A DNA stretch of 64,000 nucleotides from Bacillota bacterium (GCA_021787335.1 JAJYMC010000044.1:76137-140136); one strand, 5' to 3'. Shown: positions 1-9,050, counted from the stretch's first letter. Notes: generated from the letters alone by a model not told the origin. Numbers and translations: made by a program.

Positions 1-37
1 GTGGTGGCGGGGGCCGTCGCGGGCGGCGGGGCGGGGC

Positions 38-62
38 GGGGGGGGGGGGGGGGGGGGGGGGG
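38..62. repeat. Run of 25 consecutive G residues
   Basis: An uninterrupted stretch of 25 G lies in a G-rich sequence near the left edge. The 134 bases before the first gene otherwise contain nothing I recognise except the ribosome binding site of that gene. A run this long is more likely a read or assembly artefact than real sequence, although it could form a G-quadruplex if genuine. Confidence 0.9.
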
Positions 63-134
63 CCTGGACTCGGGCCGTGTGGAGGAACCCCCGAGGGCGG
101 CGCCGAAGGTAACCATAAGGATGGAGGGTTTTCC

Positions 135-893
135 GTGAAAGTGGCCATGGTCGTCAACCGAATCGGGCCCGATCCCCGCGCCAACCTCAGGGCGATGGAA
201 AGGGCGGCTGGTGAGGCCGCCAAGAAGGGGGCCGCGCTCGTCCTCTTCCCGGAGGCCGCATCGACCGGCCTTCTCAACAACGACGACCCCAAGCATGACC
301 TGCCTCTGGGTCAGACGATCCCGGGACCAGTGACGCGGCGACTCGGCGGGGCCGCCCGCCGGCACTCGATCCACATCGCCACCGGGCTCCTGGAACGGGA
401 GGGCGAGACGCTGTACGACTCGGCCGTCCTCATCGGTCCGGACGGGTCGGTCATCCTGAAGTACCGCCGGATCGACCCGCACTGGCACGGGCCGCGGGCC
501 GACGCCGCGGTCTACCGTGAAGGCGGCGACATCCCCACGGTCCGCACGCCCCTGGGGGCCTTCGCCTTCCTCATTTGCGGCGACCTGTTCGATGATGAGA
601 TAACCTCCCGCGCCAAGCGGCTGGGCGTCGACTGGCTACTCTTCCCATTCGCCCGGTCGTTCGACGACTGTTCTTACAACCAGGGCCGGTGGGACAAGCA
701 GGAGAGGCCGACCTACTGCCAGCGGGCGGCCCGGACGGGCACGACCGTCCTGATGGCCAACTATCTGGCCGGGATGCGGGCCGAGGACGATTGGTCCTTC
801 GGCGGGGCGATGGCGGTCTCGCCCAGGGGCGAGCCCCTGGCCACGTTCCCCCTGGGCGTCCCGGGGATGCTCTTCGTGGATCTACCCAAATGA
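135..893 (+). CDS. Carbon-nitrogen hydrolase (nitrilase superfamily)
   Basis: This 252-residue protein is a cytoplasmic amidohydrolase of the nitrilase fold, a family that hydrolyses C-N bonds of small amides, nitriles or carbamoyl compounds. The catalytic triad is visible: Glu40 in FPEA, Lys108 in LKYR and Cys147 in LICGDLF. The length is normal for a single-domain member. The GTG start is set by GGAGGG six bases upstream. A D-aminoacylase gene follows 39 bases later, so both may act on N-acyl or amide substrates; this link is inferred. The true substrate cannot be read from the sequence. Confidence 0.85.
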   Translation: MKVAMVVNRIGPDPRANLRAMERAAGEAAKKGAALVLFPEAASTGLLNNDDPKHDLPLGQTIPGPVTRRLGGAARRHSIHIATGLLEREGETLYDSAVLIGPDGSVILKYRRIDPHWHGPRADAAVYREGGDIPTVRTPLGAFAFLICGDLFDDEITSRAKRLGVDWLLFPFARSFDDCSYNQGRWDKQERPTYCQRAARTGTTVLMANYLAGMRAEDDWSFGGAMAVSPRGEPLATFPLGVPGMLFVDLPK

Positions 894-932
894 GATGGGC
901 CTAACGGGATAGGCTGACGGGGAGGGAGTGCC

Positions 933-2609
933 GTGGATTGCGACCTCTTGATCCGAAACGGGACCATCGTCGACGGGACGGGCGCCCCGGCCTTCCGGGG
1001 CGACGTGGTCGTCGCGGGTGGCCGCATCGTCACGGTGAGCCGGCGGACCGAAGGTGACGGCCAGGTGCCCCCCGCGGACAACGGCCCGGCCGACGGGGCG
1101 GCGCGCGTCCTCGACGCCACCGGGCTCACGGTCGCCCCTGGGTTCATCGACGTCCACTCCCATTCTGACTGGGTCCTACCCCTGCATGAGCACGACCGCA
1201 TCCTGGCGCCGTTCCTCGAGCAGGGAGTGACCACGGTGGTCGCCGGCAACTGCGGGTTCTCGCCGGCGCCGCTGGCCCCGGGGTCGCCGCACCTGGGGGC
1301 CATCCGCGAGCACCTGGACTTCATCACCGAACGGCCCCTCGATCTGGCCTGGCCGACCATGGACGGGTATCTACGGGCGCTCGACCAGCGGGGCGTGACG
1401 ATGAACGTGGCCATGCTCTCGGGGCACGGCACGATGCGGACATCCTTCGTCGGCGCGGACCATGCCCCGCCCGACGAGGCCACCATGACCAAGATGGAGG
1501 GGACCCTCGCCGAGTCCTTCGAGCAAGGGTCCTTCGGGCTTTCTCTGGGGCTGGGTTACGAGCCGGGGATCTTCACCGGCCTGCCGGAGCTGGAGCGGCT
1601 GGCCAGGGTGGCGGCCGCCCGCGGGCGCCTGGTGACGGTCCACCTGAAGGCTTACTCCCGCCTGTCCGGGGCCTACCCGGCGAAGCCCTTCGACCGGCCG
1701 CACAACCTGCGGGCCTTGCGGGAGATGCTCGAACTGGCCGGGCGGACCGGCGCCCGGCTGCAGGTCTCGCACTTCATCTTCGTCGGCCGGACCAGCTGGC
1801 CCATGGCCGACGAGGCCCTGGCGATGGTCGACGCGGCCCGCTCCCGCGGCGTGGACGTGGGCATCGACAGCTTTCCGTTCCTTTGCGGAAACACCACCAT
1901 CTACGTGGTCTACCCGGCCTGGTTCCTGCGGAACATCGAGCGCAACTTCCAGAGCCCATGGGCTCGCGCGGCCCTGCGGGTCCAGGCCGGACTCATCCTG
2001 AGGGCCCTGGGCTTCAGCTTCGGAGACATCCAGGTGATGTGGGGCGGCCACCCGGAGATGGAGAAGTACAACGGGCAGTTCTTCGGGGACATCGCCAGGG
2101 ACATGGGTCTCTCGATCTTCGACGCCTATCTTAAGGTCAGCGAGGTCAGCCGGGGCAAGGCCCTGTGCCTGCTGCACAAGTACAGCGGCGACGCCGAGGA
2201 CGACAGCGCCTACCGCAAGGTCCTGACCCACCCGCTGAACCTGGTCGAGACGGACGCCATTGTCACCAGCCGGGGGGCTTCGAACCCGGCGGCCTTCGCC
2301 ACCTTCCCGCGGGTCATCCAGAGGTATCACAAGGAACTGGGCCTCCTGACGCTGGAGGAGGCGGTGGCCAAGATGACCGGGCGCTCGGCCGAGCGGTTCG
2401 GACTGACCGGCCGGGGCACGATCAAGGAAGGCAACTGGGCCGACCTGACCGTCTTCGACTATGACACGATCAAGGACAACACCACGCTGACCCGCACCGG
2501 CGAGCGGCCGTCGGGCATCAGGCACGTCTTCGTCAACGGCCGCGAGGCTGTGCGGGACGGTCGGGCGGCTGCCGGAGTCAGGGCGGGGAAAGCTCTCAGG
2601 AGAGATTGA
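933..2609 (+). CDS. N-acyl-D-amino-acid deacylase (D-aminoacylase family)
   Basis: This 558-residue metal-dependent amidohydrolase probably releases D-amino acids from their N-acyl forms. It opens with the composite beta-domain DLLIRNGTIVDGTG, followed by the metal motif HSHSD near residue 75 and GNCGFSPAP near residue 105, whose Cys is the metal ligand typical of D-aminoacylases. The C-terminal part has the family signature with SRGASNP and GTIKEGNWADLTVFD. The GTG start follows GGAGGG at 921. It lies between a nitrilase-fold hydrolase and ptsI, all on the same strand with short gaps. Substrate preference (neutral, Asp or Glu type) is not resolvable by eye. Confidence 0.88.
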   Translation: MDCDLLIRNGTIVDGTGAPAFRGDVVVAGGRIVTVSRRTEGDGQVPPADNGPADGAARVLDATGLTVAPGFIDVHSHSDWVLPLHEHDRILAPFLEQGVTTVVAGNCGFSPAPLAPGSPHLGAIREHLDFITERPLDLAWPTMDGYLRALDQRGVTMNVAMLSGHGTMRTSFVGADHAPPDEATMTKMEGTLAESFEQGSFGLSLGLGYEPGIFTGLPELERLARVAAARGRLVTVHLKAYSRLSGAYPAKPFDRPHNLRALREMLELAGRTGARLQVSHFIFVGRTSWPMADEALAMVDAARSRGVDVGIDSFPFLCGNTTIYVVYPAWFLRNIERNFQSPWARAALRVQAGLILRALGFSFGDIQVMWGGHPEMEKYNGQFFGDIARDMGLSIFDAYLKVSEVSRGKALCLLHKYSGDAEDDSAYRKVLTHPLNLVETDAIVTSRGASNPAAFATFPRVIQRYHKELGLLTLEEAVAKMTGRSAERFGLTGRGTIKEGNWADLTVFDYDTIKDNTTLTRTGERPSGIRHVFVNGREAVRDGRAAAGVRAGKALRRD

Positions 2610-2627
2610 CCCAAAGGAGCAGGAATC

Positions 2628-4394
2628 GTGCAGACCTATCGCGGCACGGCCGCCTCGCCAGGGATCGCCATCGGCCCGGCGGCCATCTTTCGGAAGTCGA
2701 CGTTGACGATCCAGGAGAGGACGCTCAATGAGCAAGCCGTCGGCCCCGAGGTCGAGCGGTTCAGGGCGGCCGTCGGCCTGAGTAAGCAGCAACTCGAGGC
2801 GATCGCGGAGCGCGCCGAGCGGGACACCGGCGAGGAGACAGCGGCCATCTTCCGGGCCCATTTGCTGTTCCTCGAGGACCCGGCGATAGTCGACGCGGTC
2901 GAGGAACGCGTTCGCGAGGGGCGACGGAGCGCCGAAGCGGTCGTGGCCGAGGTCATCGAGGAACAGGCGGCGACCCTGGCCGCCTTGGCCGACGCGTATT
3001 TCGCGGCCCGCGCGGCCGATGTTCGCGACGTGGGCGAGCGGCTCATCCGGAACCTGCTTCACCCGGCGGGGGAGGGGGGAGCGGGGGAGGGCCGTACGGG
3101 AGAGATTGGCGAGGGCATCGGCGGGGGCGGGTCCGGCGCGCCCGGCGTCGTCTTCGCCCATGACCTCGCCCCTTCTGACACGGCCCAGCTGGACAGGAGA
3201 ATGGTGCTTGCCTTCGTGACCGAGGCCGGCGGACCGACGTCGCACACGGCCATCATGGCCCGGGCGATGGGGATACCGGCCGTGGTCGGGACAGGGGAGT
3301 TGCTGGCGAGGGTTCATGAGGGCGAGACGGTCATCGTCGACGGTGGCGAGGGAACGGTGGTCTGCAGTCCCGAAACCGGGCTGCTGACCGATTACCGGAG
3401 GCGCTCCGACGCGGCGGCCGCTCGGAGCCGCGGACGCGAGCGGCTCAGGGACCTGCCGGCCGAGACCACCGACGGGCGAAGGGTCGAGCTGGCGGCCAAC
3501 ATCGGGCACCCGCGCGAGGCCGGCCCAGCGCTGGAACACGGCCCCGACGGGGTCGGCCTGTACCGGACCGAGTTCCTCTTCCTCGACCGGTCGACCGTGC
3601 CCGGCGAGGACGAACAGTACGAGGCCTATCGAGCCGTGGCCGAGGCCTTCGGTGAGCGGCCGGTGATCATCCGGACGCTGGACATCGGCGGGGACAAGGA
3701 GGTCCCGGCCCTGGGTCTCGAGCGCGAGGCCAACCCATTCCTCGGGTGGCGCGCCCTGCGCATCTCCCTGCAGCGGCGTGACCTTTTCCGGACGCAGCTC
3801 CGGGCCCTTTGGCGGGCGGCCGCCCACGGCCACATCCTGGTCATGTTCCCGATGGTGGCCACGGTCGATGAGGTCCGCCAGGCCAAGGCAGCCCTGGCCC
3901 AGGCGCGCGAGGAACTGGTCGCCGAGGGAAAGCCGTGTGGCTCTGCGATCCCCGTGGGGATCATGGTCGAGACCCCGGCGGCCGCCGTGTCCGCCGACAT
4001 CCTCGCCCGCGAGGTCGACTTCTTCAGCCTTGGGACCAACGACCTCATCCAGTACACCCTGGCCGCCGACCGGGTCAACGAGAAGGTCGCCTACCTGTAC
4101 GACCCGTTCCACCCGGCCGTCCTGCGGCTGATCGCCCGCACCGTCGAGGCCGCCCACGCGGCCGGTATCTGGTGTGGCATGTGCGGGGAGATGGCCGGCA
4201 TGGTCGAGGCGGCGCCGTTCCTCGTGGGAATCGGCCTCGACGAATTGAGCATGAACGCCCCCGCGCTGCCGCTGTTGAAGGAGGCCATCCGCGGGATGAC
4301 CGCGGCGCGGGCGGCCGAGCTGGCCCGGAAAGCGCTGGACGCGGAGAGCGGCGCCAGGGCCCGCGAGATCCTGGCCGGGAAGGCCGGGGACTGA
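2628..4394 (+). CDS. ptsI: PTS enzyme I, phosphoenolpyruvate-protein phosphotransferase
   Basis: Enzyme I takes the phosphoryl group from PEP onto a histidine and passes it to HPr. The 588-residue protein has the N-terminal HPr-binding region, the phosphohistidine motif GGPTSHTAIMARAMGIP with His206, and the C-terminal PEP-binding barrel including TEFLFLDR, RTLDIGGDKE and GMCGEMAG with the active-site Cys near 519. Between the helical domain and the swivel domain, residues 147-170 form an unusual Gly/Glu-rich insert. No HPr or enzyme II gene is in the window, so the partner must be elsewhere or it serves a regulatory phosphorelay. GTG start with AAAGGAG upstream. Confidence 0.93.
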   Translation: MQTYRGTAASPGIAIGPAAIFRKSTLTIQERTLNEQAVGPEVERFRAAVGLSKQQLEAIAERAERDTGEETAAIFRAHLLFLEDPAIVDAVEERVREGRRSAEAVVAEVIEEQAATLAALADAYFAARAADVRDVGERLIRNLLHPAGEGGAGEGRTGEIGEGIGGGGSGAPGVVFAHDLAPSDTAQLDRRMVLAFVTEAGGPTSHTAIMARAMGIPAVVGTGELLARVHEGETVIVDGGEGTVVCSPETGLLTDYRRRSDAAAARSRGRERLRDLPAETTDGRRVELAANIGHPREAGPALEHGPDGVGLYRTEFLFLDRSTVPGEDEQYEAYRAVAEAFGERPVIIRTLDIGGDKEVPALGLEREANPFLGWRALRISLQRRDLFRTQLRALWRAAAHGHILVMFPMVATVDEVRQAKAALAQAREELVAEGKPCGSAIPVGIMVETPAAAVSADILAREVDFFSLGTNDLIQYTLAADRVNEKVAYLYDPFHPAVLRLIARTVEAAHAAGIWCGMCGEMAGMVEAAPFLVGIGLDELSMNAPALPLLKEAIRGMTAARAAELARKALDAESGARAREILAGKAGD

Positions 4395-4461
4395 CCGGGA
4401 ACTTTTCCCCATATCGAACTGTCTAAGCAGGGTGTCCATAGGGACGCGGGGAGGTTCCGCC

Positions 4462-5258
4462 ATGTCCCTCAGTGAACGGCATCCTGTCTTCTATGCCGCC
4501 AGTGTCTCGGCCCATCGCCTGGCCCGCCGCGGCCGGTGGCTCCTCAGGAAGCGGGACTATGCCGCCCGGCGCAGCCCGGAGTCCTTGCCGCACCTGGTCA
4601 AGCGGCACGAGTCGCCGCTCATCCGCAAGCTCGGGACGAGCGACCTCCGCCTGCAACTCGGGAAGGTGCGGAACCTGAGGCTCGCCGTCCCCAGGGTGGA
4701 CGGGATCATCATCCCGCCCGGGCGGCGCTTCTCTTTCTGGCGGGCCATCGGACCGGCCAGCGCCCGCAGGGGGTACGCCGAAGGCATGGTGCTGTGGAAG
4801 GGCGAGGCCAAGGCCGGTATCGGCGGGGGCCTGTGCCAACTCAGCAATCACCTGCACTGGATGGCCCTCCACTCGCCGCTGGTCGTGGCGGAGAGGCACC
4901 ATCACGGGTTCGACCCGTTCCCGGACGACCGGCGGGTCTCCCGTATGGCTCAGGGGCCACGGTCTTCAACAACTACCTCGACCTGGAGCTGGACAACCCC
5001 ACCGACTGCACCTTCCAGGTCAGGATGTGGATGACGGACACCCACCTGATGGGCGAACTGCGATCCGACCAGCTGTTGCCTGAGAGCTATCACATCGAGG
5101 AGCGCGCCCACCGGTTCACCCGTGAGGGCGAGGCCTTCTACCGCGAGAACGAGCTGTACCGCGTGACCTTCGACCGGGCCACCGGCCGTCGCCTGGGCGA
5201 GGAACTGGTGATGAAGAACCGCGGGCTGGTGAGGTACCGTCCGGAAGACGTAGGGTGA
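4462..5258 (+). pseudogene. VanW-family protein, interrupted by a one-base frameshift
   Basis: The first part reads MSLSERHPVFYAASVSAHRL and continues to the VanW signature GIGGGLCQLSNHLHWMALHS and HHGFDPFPDDRR in one frame. The rest, starting LPYGSGATVFNNYLDLELDN and ending RYRPEDVG, is in the next frame. Restoring one base near 4936-4940 (a lost C in GTCCTCCCG would do it) rejoins them into one protein of about 265 residues. VanW proteins accompany some vancomycin-resistance clusters, but most are chromosomal and of unknown function; no van ligase or dehydrogenase gene is near. The ATG at 4462 has GGGGAGG upstream. The break may be a sequencing error or a true inactivation. Confidence 0.8.
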
Positions 5259-5264
5259 AAGCGA

Positions 5265-5292
5265 AACCCCGCCGCGAGACTGCGGCGGGGTT
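5265..5292. terminator. GC-rich hairpin between convergent genes
   Basis: The arms AACCCCGCCGC (5265-5275) and GCGGCGGGGTT (5282-5292) pair perfectly around a six-base loop. It lies between the end of the VanW gene and the end of the YwiC-like gene on the other strand, so it can serve both. The T-tract is short on either side. Confidence 0.7.
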
Positions 5293-5321
5293 CCCATTTG
5301 GCGCTGTTCTAAACGGGGGGC

Positions 5322-6191
5322 CTATCTCAAGCGATAGACGGCAATGATCAGAGCCGCGAAGACGAGGCCCAGGGCGGCTTCGGTCCAGCCGAGGCGTCGA
5401 ACGTCGAAGCGCTCCGGGCGCGGCGGCCAAAGGGCGGTGAGGGTCGCCTTGGCCAGGAAGGGCAGGAAGGCGAGCGGGGTGGCCCCGGGGACCGCGTCGC
5501 GCCAGGCAAGGATGGTCACGAGGATGAAGGCGCTCCAATGATAGGCGAGAGTCGCACCGGCCCAAGGGCCGAGGGTCGCGGTCCCGCGGGGCGTTCCCGT
5601 GCCGGCCGTCTGGCGGCGGGCCCGCTGCCGAACGCGCATCTTTACATAGAAGATGGGCCCGGCGAAGTAGAGCACGAGGATGAGCCAAAACCAGAAGGTG
5701 GCCGCGGAGAGGCGTCCGGACGCGGCGTAGACGACGGCCGGGCCGGCGGCGGTAAGACCGACGACCCCGAGGAACTCGGCGACGACCGAGTGGCTCTGGC
5801 CCGAACGGGTCAGCCACCAACGGGCCGCTCCAGCGACGAGCACCAGGACGCCATAGGCGATGAGCCACCAGCGCCCGGCGGACAGGAGCCACATCCCGAG
5901 GACCAAACCGAGCCCGGTCAGGCCCAGGGTCCAGGCAACGGCCGCTCGGTCCCGCCCGCGGCTGGCCAGTAGCCCTTCCAGGCCGGGCTCGGCGAGGAAG
6001 CCTGCCAGAATGGCCAGAGCCATGGCGGCGCCGAAGGGAAAGGCGGTCCCACCGGGCGTCGGCAGGACGAAGAGCCCCATCAGAAGGGGCTGCAGAAGGA
6101 TCCCGTAGGCCCCGTGCTCGCGTGGGATGGGCAGAGCCGGTCGTCTCGACCGAGGGGAAGTTTCCTTCGACGAGTTGGTCGGGCCGCGCAT
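5322..6191 (-). CDS. YwiC-like integral membrane protein
   Basis: This 289-residue protein has about eight hydrophobic segments and the N-terminal signature PREHGAYGILLQPLLMG that marks the YwiC-like family of Bacillota membrane proteins. The family's function is not established; the fold recalls UbiA-type prenyltransferases, but I see no clear pair of Asp-rich motifs. The first 25 residues are Arg/Ser-rich and cytoplasmic by the positive-inside rule. The ATG start at 6191 faces a 135-base divergent intergenic region in which I see no convincing promoter. Confidence 0.8.
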   Translation of the reverse strand: MRGPTNSSKETSPRSRRPALPIPREHGAYGILLQPLLMGLFVLPTPGGTAFPFGAAMALAILAGFLAEPGLEGLLASRGRDRAAVAWTLGLTGLGLVLGMWLLSAGRWWLIAYGVLVLVAGAARWWLTRSGQSHSVVAEFLGVVGLTAAGPAVVYAASGRLSAATFWFWLILVLYFAGPIFYVKMRVRQRARRQTAGTGTPRGTATLGPWAGATLAYHWSAFILVTILAWRDAVPGATPLAFLPFLAKATLTALWPPRPERFDVRRLGWTEAALGLVFAALIIAVYRLR

Positions 6192-6326
6192 TGCAGGGTC
6201 ACCTCACCGTGGGTCCCCGATGGGCCCCCGATTCCAGCCAAGGCTATTTTACCCGCGGCGGAGGCACGGCGAAATGACGGCCGTCACATGGCGGCATGAC
6301 TTCAGAGGGCGGGTGGCGAAGAGAAT

Positions 6327-7055
6327 ATGACCATGAGACTAGCCATCATCGCCGACATCCATGGAAACCAGACGGCCCTGGAGGCCGTCCTTGGCGCCCT
6401 GGCGCCCAGGCAGCCGGACCGCTACGTCGTCCTCGGCGACCTGGCCTACAAGGGGCCGCACCCGAGAGAGGTCGTCCGGACCATCCGTGGACTGGACGCG
6501 CTGGTCATCCGCGGCACGTCCGAGGACCGCCTGGCGGGGGCCATCGGCCACCCGGGCTTCACCGTACCCGCGTTCGCCGACGCGGACCAGTTCAACCACT
6601 GGGCGAATGAACGCCTGTCGGCGGACGACCGGGCCTGGCTGGCCGAGTTGCCGTTCGACGCGACCATCGAGGCCGGCTCCGTGCGGCTTTACTTCGTCCA
6701 CGCCTGTCCCGAGAACACGACTGACCTCGTCTACCCGTGGGCGGACGAGGCCAGGTTGTTCTCACTCTTCGGCGACAGCGGGGCCGACGCCGTCCTCTAT
6801 GGCCACATCCACCAGCCCTACCTGCGCTGGATCGGCGGCCGGGCGTTGATCAACCCGGGCAGCGTCGGCCAACCCTTCGATGGCGACCGCCGGGCGTCCT
6901 GCGCCCTCATTGAGGCGGGGCAAGGCGAGCTCGGCGTCGAGTTCATCCGCGTTCCCTATGACTACGAGCGCGTCGTGGCCGATGCCCGCCGCCTGGGGCT
7001 GCCGGCCATCGACACGTATGAAGCGATGATCCGCGGGGCCCGCTGGCCCTATTGA
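6327..7055 (+). CDS. Metallophosphoesterase family protein
   Basis: This 242-residue calcineurin-like phosphoesterase is of the small bacterial YfcE/diadenosine-tetraphosphatase-like type. Metal-binding motifs are present in order: ADIHGN near residue 9, GDLAYKGPHP near 38, FVHACPE near 115, and GHIHQPYLR plus NPGSVGQP near 155-180. It probably hydrolyses a phosphodiester or phosphomonoester in the cytoplasm; the substrate is unknown. Two ATG codons, at 6327 and 6333, can serve as start, and the upstream ribosome binding site is weak. It runs towards the MBL gene on the opposite strand. Confidence 0.85.
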   Translation: MTMRLAIIADIHGNQTALEAVLGALAPRQPDRYVVLGDLAYKGPHPREVVRTIRGLDALVIRGTSEDRLAGAIGHPGFTVPAFADADQFNHWANERLSADDRAWLAELPFDATIEAGSVRLYFVHACPENTTDLVYPWADEARLFSLFGDSGADAVLYGHIHQPYLRWIGGRALINPGSVGQPFDGDRRASCALIEAGQGELGVEFIRVPYDYERVVADARRLGLPAIDTYEAMIRGARWPY

Positions 7056-7072
7056 GACTGGACGAGTCCCGT

Positions 7073-8053
7073 TCAGACGCCGGCGGACCACGCCTGGGCT
7101 CCACCGGCCCCGTCGAACTCCGGCGGCACGGGGGGCACGGCCCAGCCGGCCGCCCGCAGGCGGGCCAGGTGCTTGGCCGCCGTCAGGCGCTCCCACATGG
7201 CTACCCACGGATCGCCGTGGTAGCGGGCCGGGTAGAGAACGCCGGCTTCGATGATGCCCGTGAAGTCCCGGCCCTCACGGACGAGGGCCAGGTAAATGTC
7301 ATCGCGGCGGTGGATGACCGCCACGTAATCGGTCAGGCGGCCCAGGAACTCGGCTCGGCCCAGGACCCCCTCCTGGTGTCCGGTGACGAAGTGGGCCGCG
7401 TCCAGCTCGGCCAGCCGGCGGGCGGAGGCCTCCATGGCCGCCGGGTCGCCGTCAGCCCCCGCGTACCACGGGCCGAAGCCGGTAAGATCATAGTCACCGG
7501 CGTAGACGAGCCCCTCGTGGGGGAAGTACGGGCAACAATAGCCGGCCGTGTGACCGGGCGTGTGGACCATGACCACGGTCGTGTCCCCGAGGTCGAACTC
7601 GCGGTCGAAGGGATAGGTGCCGTCGACGCGGCCGGTCGAGAGCCACCACTCGTGGCGGGCATGGGGAGTCACGGCCGGCGGGCGTTCGCCCGGCTGCCGG
7701 ACGTCGTCCAGCCAGTGGGCCACGCCGTCGGGGCCGTAGGCCACCGACACTCCGAGCCGACCGGCGATCCCGGCCCGGGACCGGAAGTCGGCCGCCTCGA
7801 CCTCGTTGATGAGCAGGCGGGCCCGCGGGAACAGATGATTCGCGGAGATGTGGTCGAAGTGGTAATGGGTATTGAGGACCACGCCCACGCCTTCGACTAG
7901 CGGTTCGAGGGCCGCCGGGCCGGCGCCGGGGTCGATGAGGGCCGCCGGCCGGCCACCGACCAGGATGGAGTTGCAGAAGGGGAACCGCGCCCCGTTCGAG
8001 CCGTTGATGGCCTCGACCGAGCCGAACCGGAATCGTTCAGTCAGCGATACCAC
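7073..8053 (-). CDS. MBL-fold metallo-hydrolase
   Basis: This metallo-beta-lactamase-fold hydrolase (about 326 residues) has the zinc motif NTHYHFDHISANH, a second histidine region VHTPGHTAGY, YAGDYDLTGFGPWY with the bridging Asp, and VTGHQEG. Such enzymes include glyoxalase II, lactonases and thioesterases; the C-terminal helical region here (ARLRAAGWAVPP) is not diagnostic. The start is uncertain: no ATG exists, GTG at 8053 is listed, and a CTG at 8044 sits at better distance from GGGAGG. The open frame upstream of 8053 is only the shadow of the divergent serine hydrolase. Confidence 0.8.
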   Translation of the reverse strand: MVSLTERFRFGSVEAINGSNGARFPFCNSILVGGRPAALIDPGAGPAALEPLVEGVGVVLNTHYHFDHISANHLFPRARLLINEVEAADFRSRAGIAGRLGVSVAYGPDGVAHWLDDVRQPGERPPAVTPHARHEWWLSTGRVDGTYPFDREFDLGDTTVVMVHTPGHTAGYCCPYFPHEGLVYAGDYDLTGFGPWYAGADGDPAAMEASARRLAELDAAHFVTGHQEGVLGRAEFLGRLTDYVAVIHRRDDIYLALVREGRDFTGIIEAGVLYPARYHGDPWVAMWERLTAAKHLARLRAAGWAVPPVPPEFDGAGGAQAWSAGV

Positions 8054-8194
8054 CTCCCAGGAACTGACCCGGAGTTCGCCCGGGGCGGCGGCGTTTCCTG
8101 CCGCCTGTTGAAAGGATGTCGAGAGGATGTCGAAAGAAGGGTTTGGGCCGCGGGCGCGGAACTGACGTCGTGAGTCCTGAGAGGAGGGGGCCCG

Positions 8195-9049
8195 GTGCCT
8201 GAACGCACTCTCTGGCGGAAGATAGAAGAGCGGCTGCACCTCTTGGCCGACGAGTTCCCGGCCGTGGTCGGCCTGGCTTTGCGGGACCTCGCCAGCGGCC
8301 GCGAGGTCCTCATCAACCCGGACGAGGTCTTCCCGACGGCCAGCGTCATCAAGGTCGGCATCCTGGTGGAGCTCATCCGCGCGGCGGGGGAGGGACGCTG
8401 CCGGCTCGACGAGCGCATCGTCGTCACCCCGGCCGACCGCGTCGGTGGGAGCGGGGTCCTGACCCATGCCGACGACCCGGTCTCGCTGACCCTCAAGGAC
8501 CTGGCCAACCTGATGATCGTCGTCTCCGACAACGTGGCCGCCAACATCTGCATCGAGCGGGCCGGGATGAACAAGGTCAACGCCCTCTTCCGGGAGCTCG
8601 GCCTCGAGCACACGACCCTGGCCCGGAAGATGATGGACGACGCCGCGGTGCGGGCCGGCGAGGAGAACGTGGCCACGCCGCGGGAGCTGATGAAGCTGAT
8701 GTCGTCGCTGCACGAGTGTGAGCACCACACCGGTCGCCCGATCTCCTGTGAGGACGCCGCTGAGGTCCTGCGGATCCTCCGCAAGCCCAAGGACGAGCCG
8801 ATCCGCAAGCTCCTCCCGACCGACCTGGCGGTCGCCGGTAAGCCCGGCAACGTCGACGGGGCCGCCGCCGACGCGGCCGTCATCTACCTCGCCGACCGTC
8901 CGTACGTCCTGACGGTGATGACCAAGTACGTAACGGGTAACGAGGGCGATGACTTCATCGCCCGGTCGTCCAAGGTCATCTACGATTACCTGGAGACCCT
9001 GGCCCGGTCGACCGCCCACGGGCGCCGCACGCCGCCCGAGGTCGCTTGA
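8195..9049 (+). CDS. Class A beta-lactamase-like serine hydrolase
   Basis: This 284-residue protein has the penicillin-recognising enzyme motifs Ser50-Val-Ile-Lys53 (SxxK), Ser111-Asp-Asn113 (SDN) and a KPG near residue 215 in place of KTG. There is no signal peptide: the sequence opens MPERTLWRKIEERLHLLADE, so the product appears cytoplasmic, unlike true beta-lactamases. It is therefore better called a serine hydrolase (esterase or peptidase) of that fold than a resistance enzyme. The GTG start follows GAGAGGAGG. It is divergent from the MBL hydrolase and one base upstream of a transporter gene. Confidence 0.85.
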   Translation: MPERTLWRKIEERLHLLADEFPAVVGLALRDLASGREVLINPDEVFPTASVIKVGILVELIRAAGEGRCRLDERIVVTPADRVGGSGVLTHADDPVSLTLKDLANLMIVVSDNVAANICIERAGMNKVNALFRELGLEHTTLARKMMDDAAVRAGEENVATPRELMKLMSSLHECEHHTGRPISCEDAAEVLRILRKPKDEPIRKLLPTDLAVAGKPGNVDGAAADAAVIYLADRPYVLTVMTKYVTGNEGDDFIARSSKVIYDYLETLARSTAHGRRTPPEVA

Positions 9050-9050
9050 C

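Noticed and set aside
1371-4463. A 1030-codon open frame on the minus strand opposite the D-aminoacylase and ptsI genes
   Set aside because: It is antisense to two well-conserved genes, has no recognisable domain and an unlikely Arg/Gly/Pro composition; long spurious frames are normal at this G+C content.
4462-5258. Vancomycin-resistance cluster because of the VanW gene
   Set aside because: No vanH, vanA/B or vanX genes are near, and VanW-family proteins are common in chromosomes without resistance.
8113-8133. Direct repeat AGGATGTCGA twice in the divergent gap before the serine hydrolase gene
   Set aside because: Only two short copies, no promoter elements next to them; could be chance or a weak operator, not enough to call.
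8195-9049. Calling the serine hydrolase an antibiotic-resistance beta-lactamase
   Set aside because: There is no signal peptide and the KTG motif is altered; cytoplasmic location is incompatible with ordinary beta-lactam resistance.
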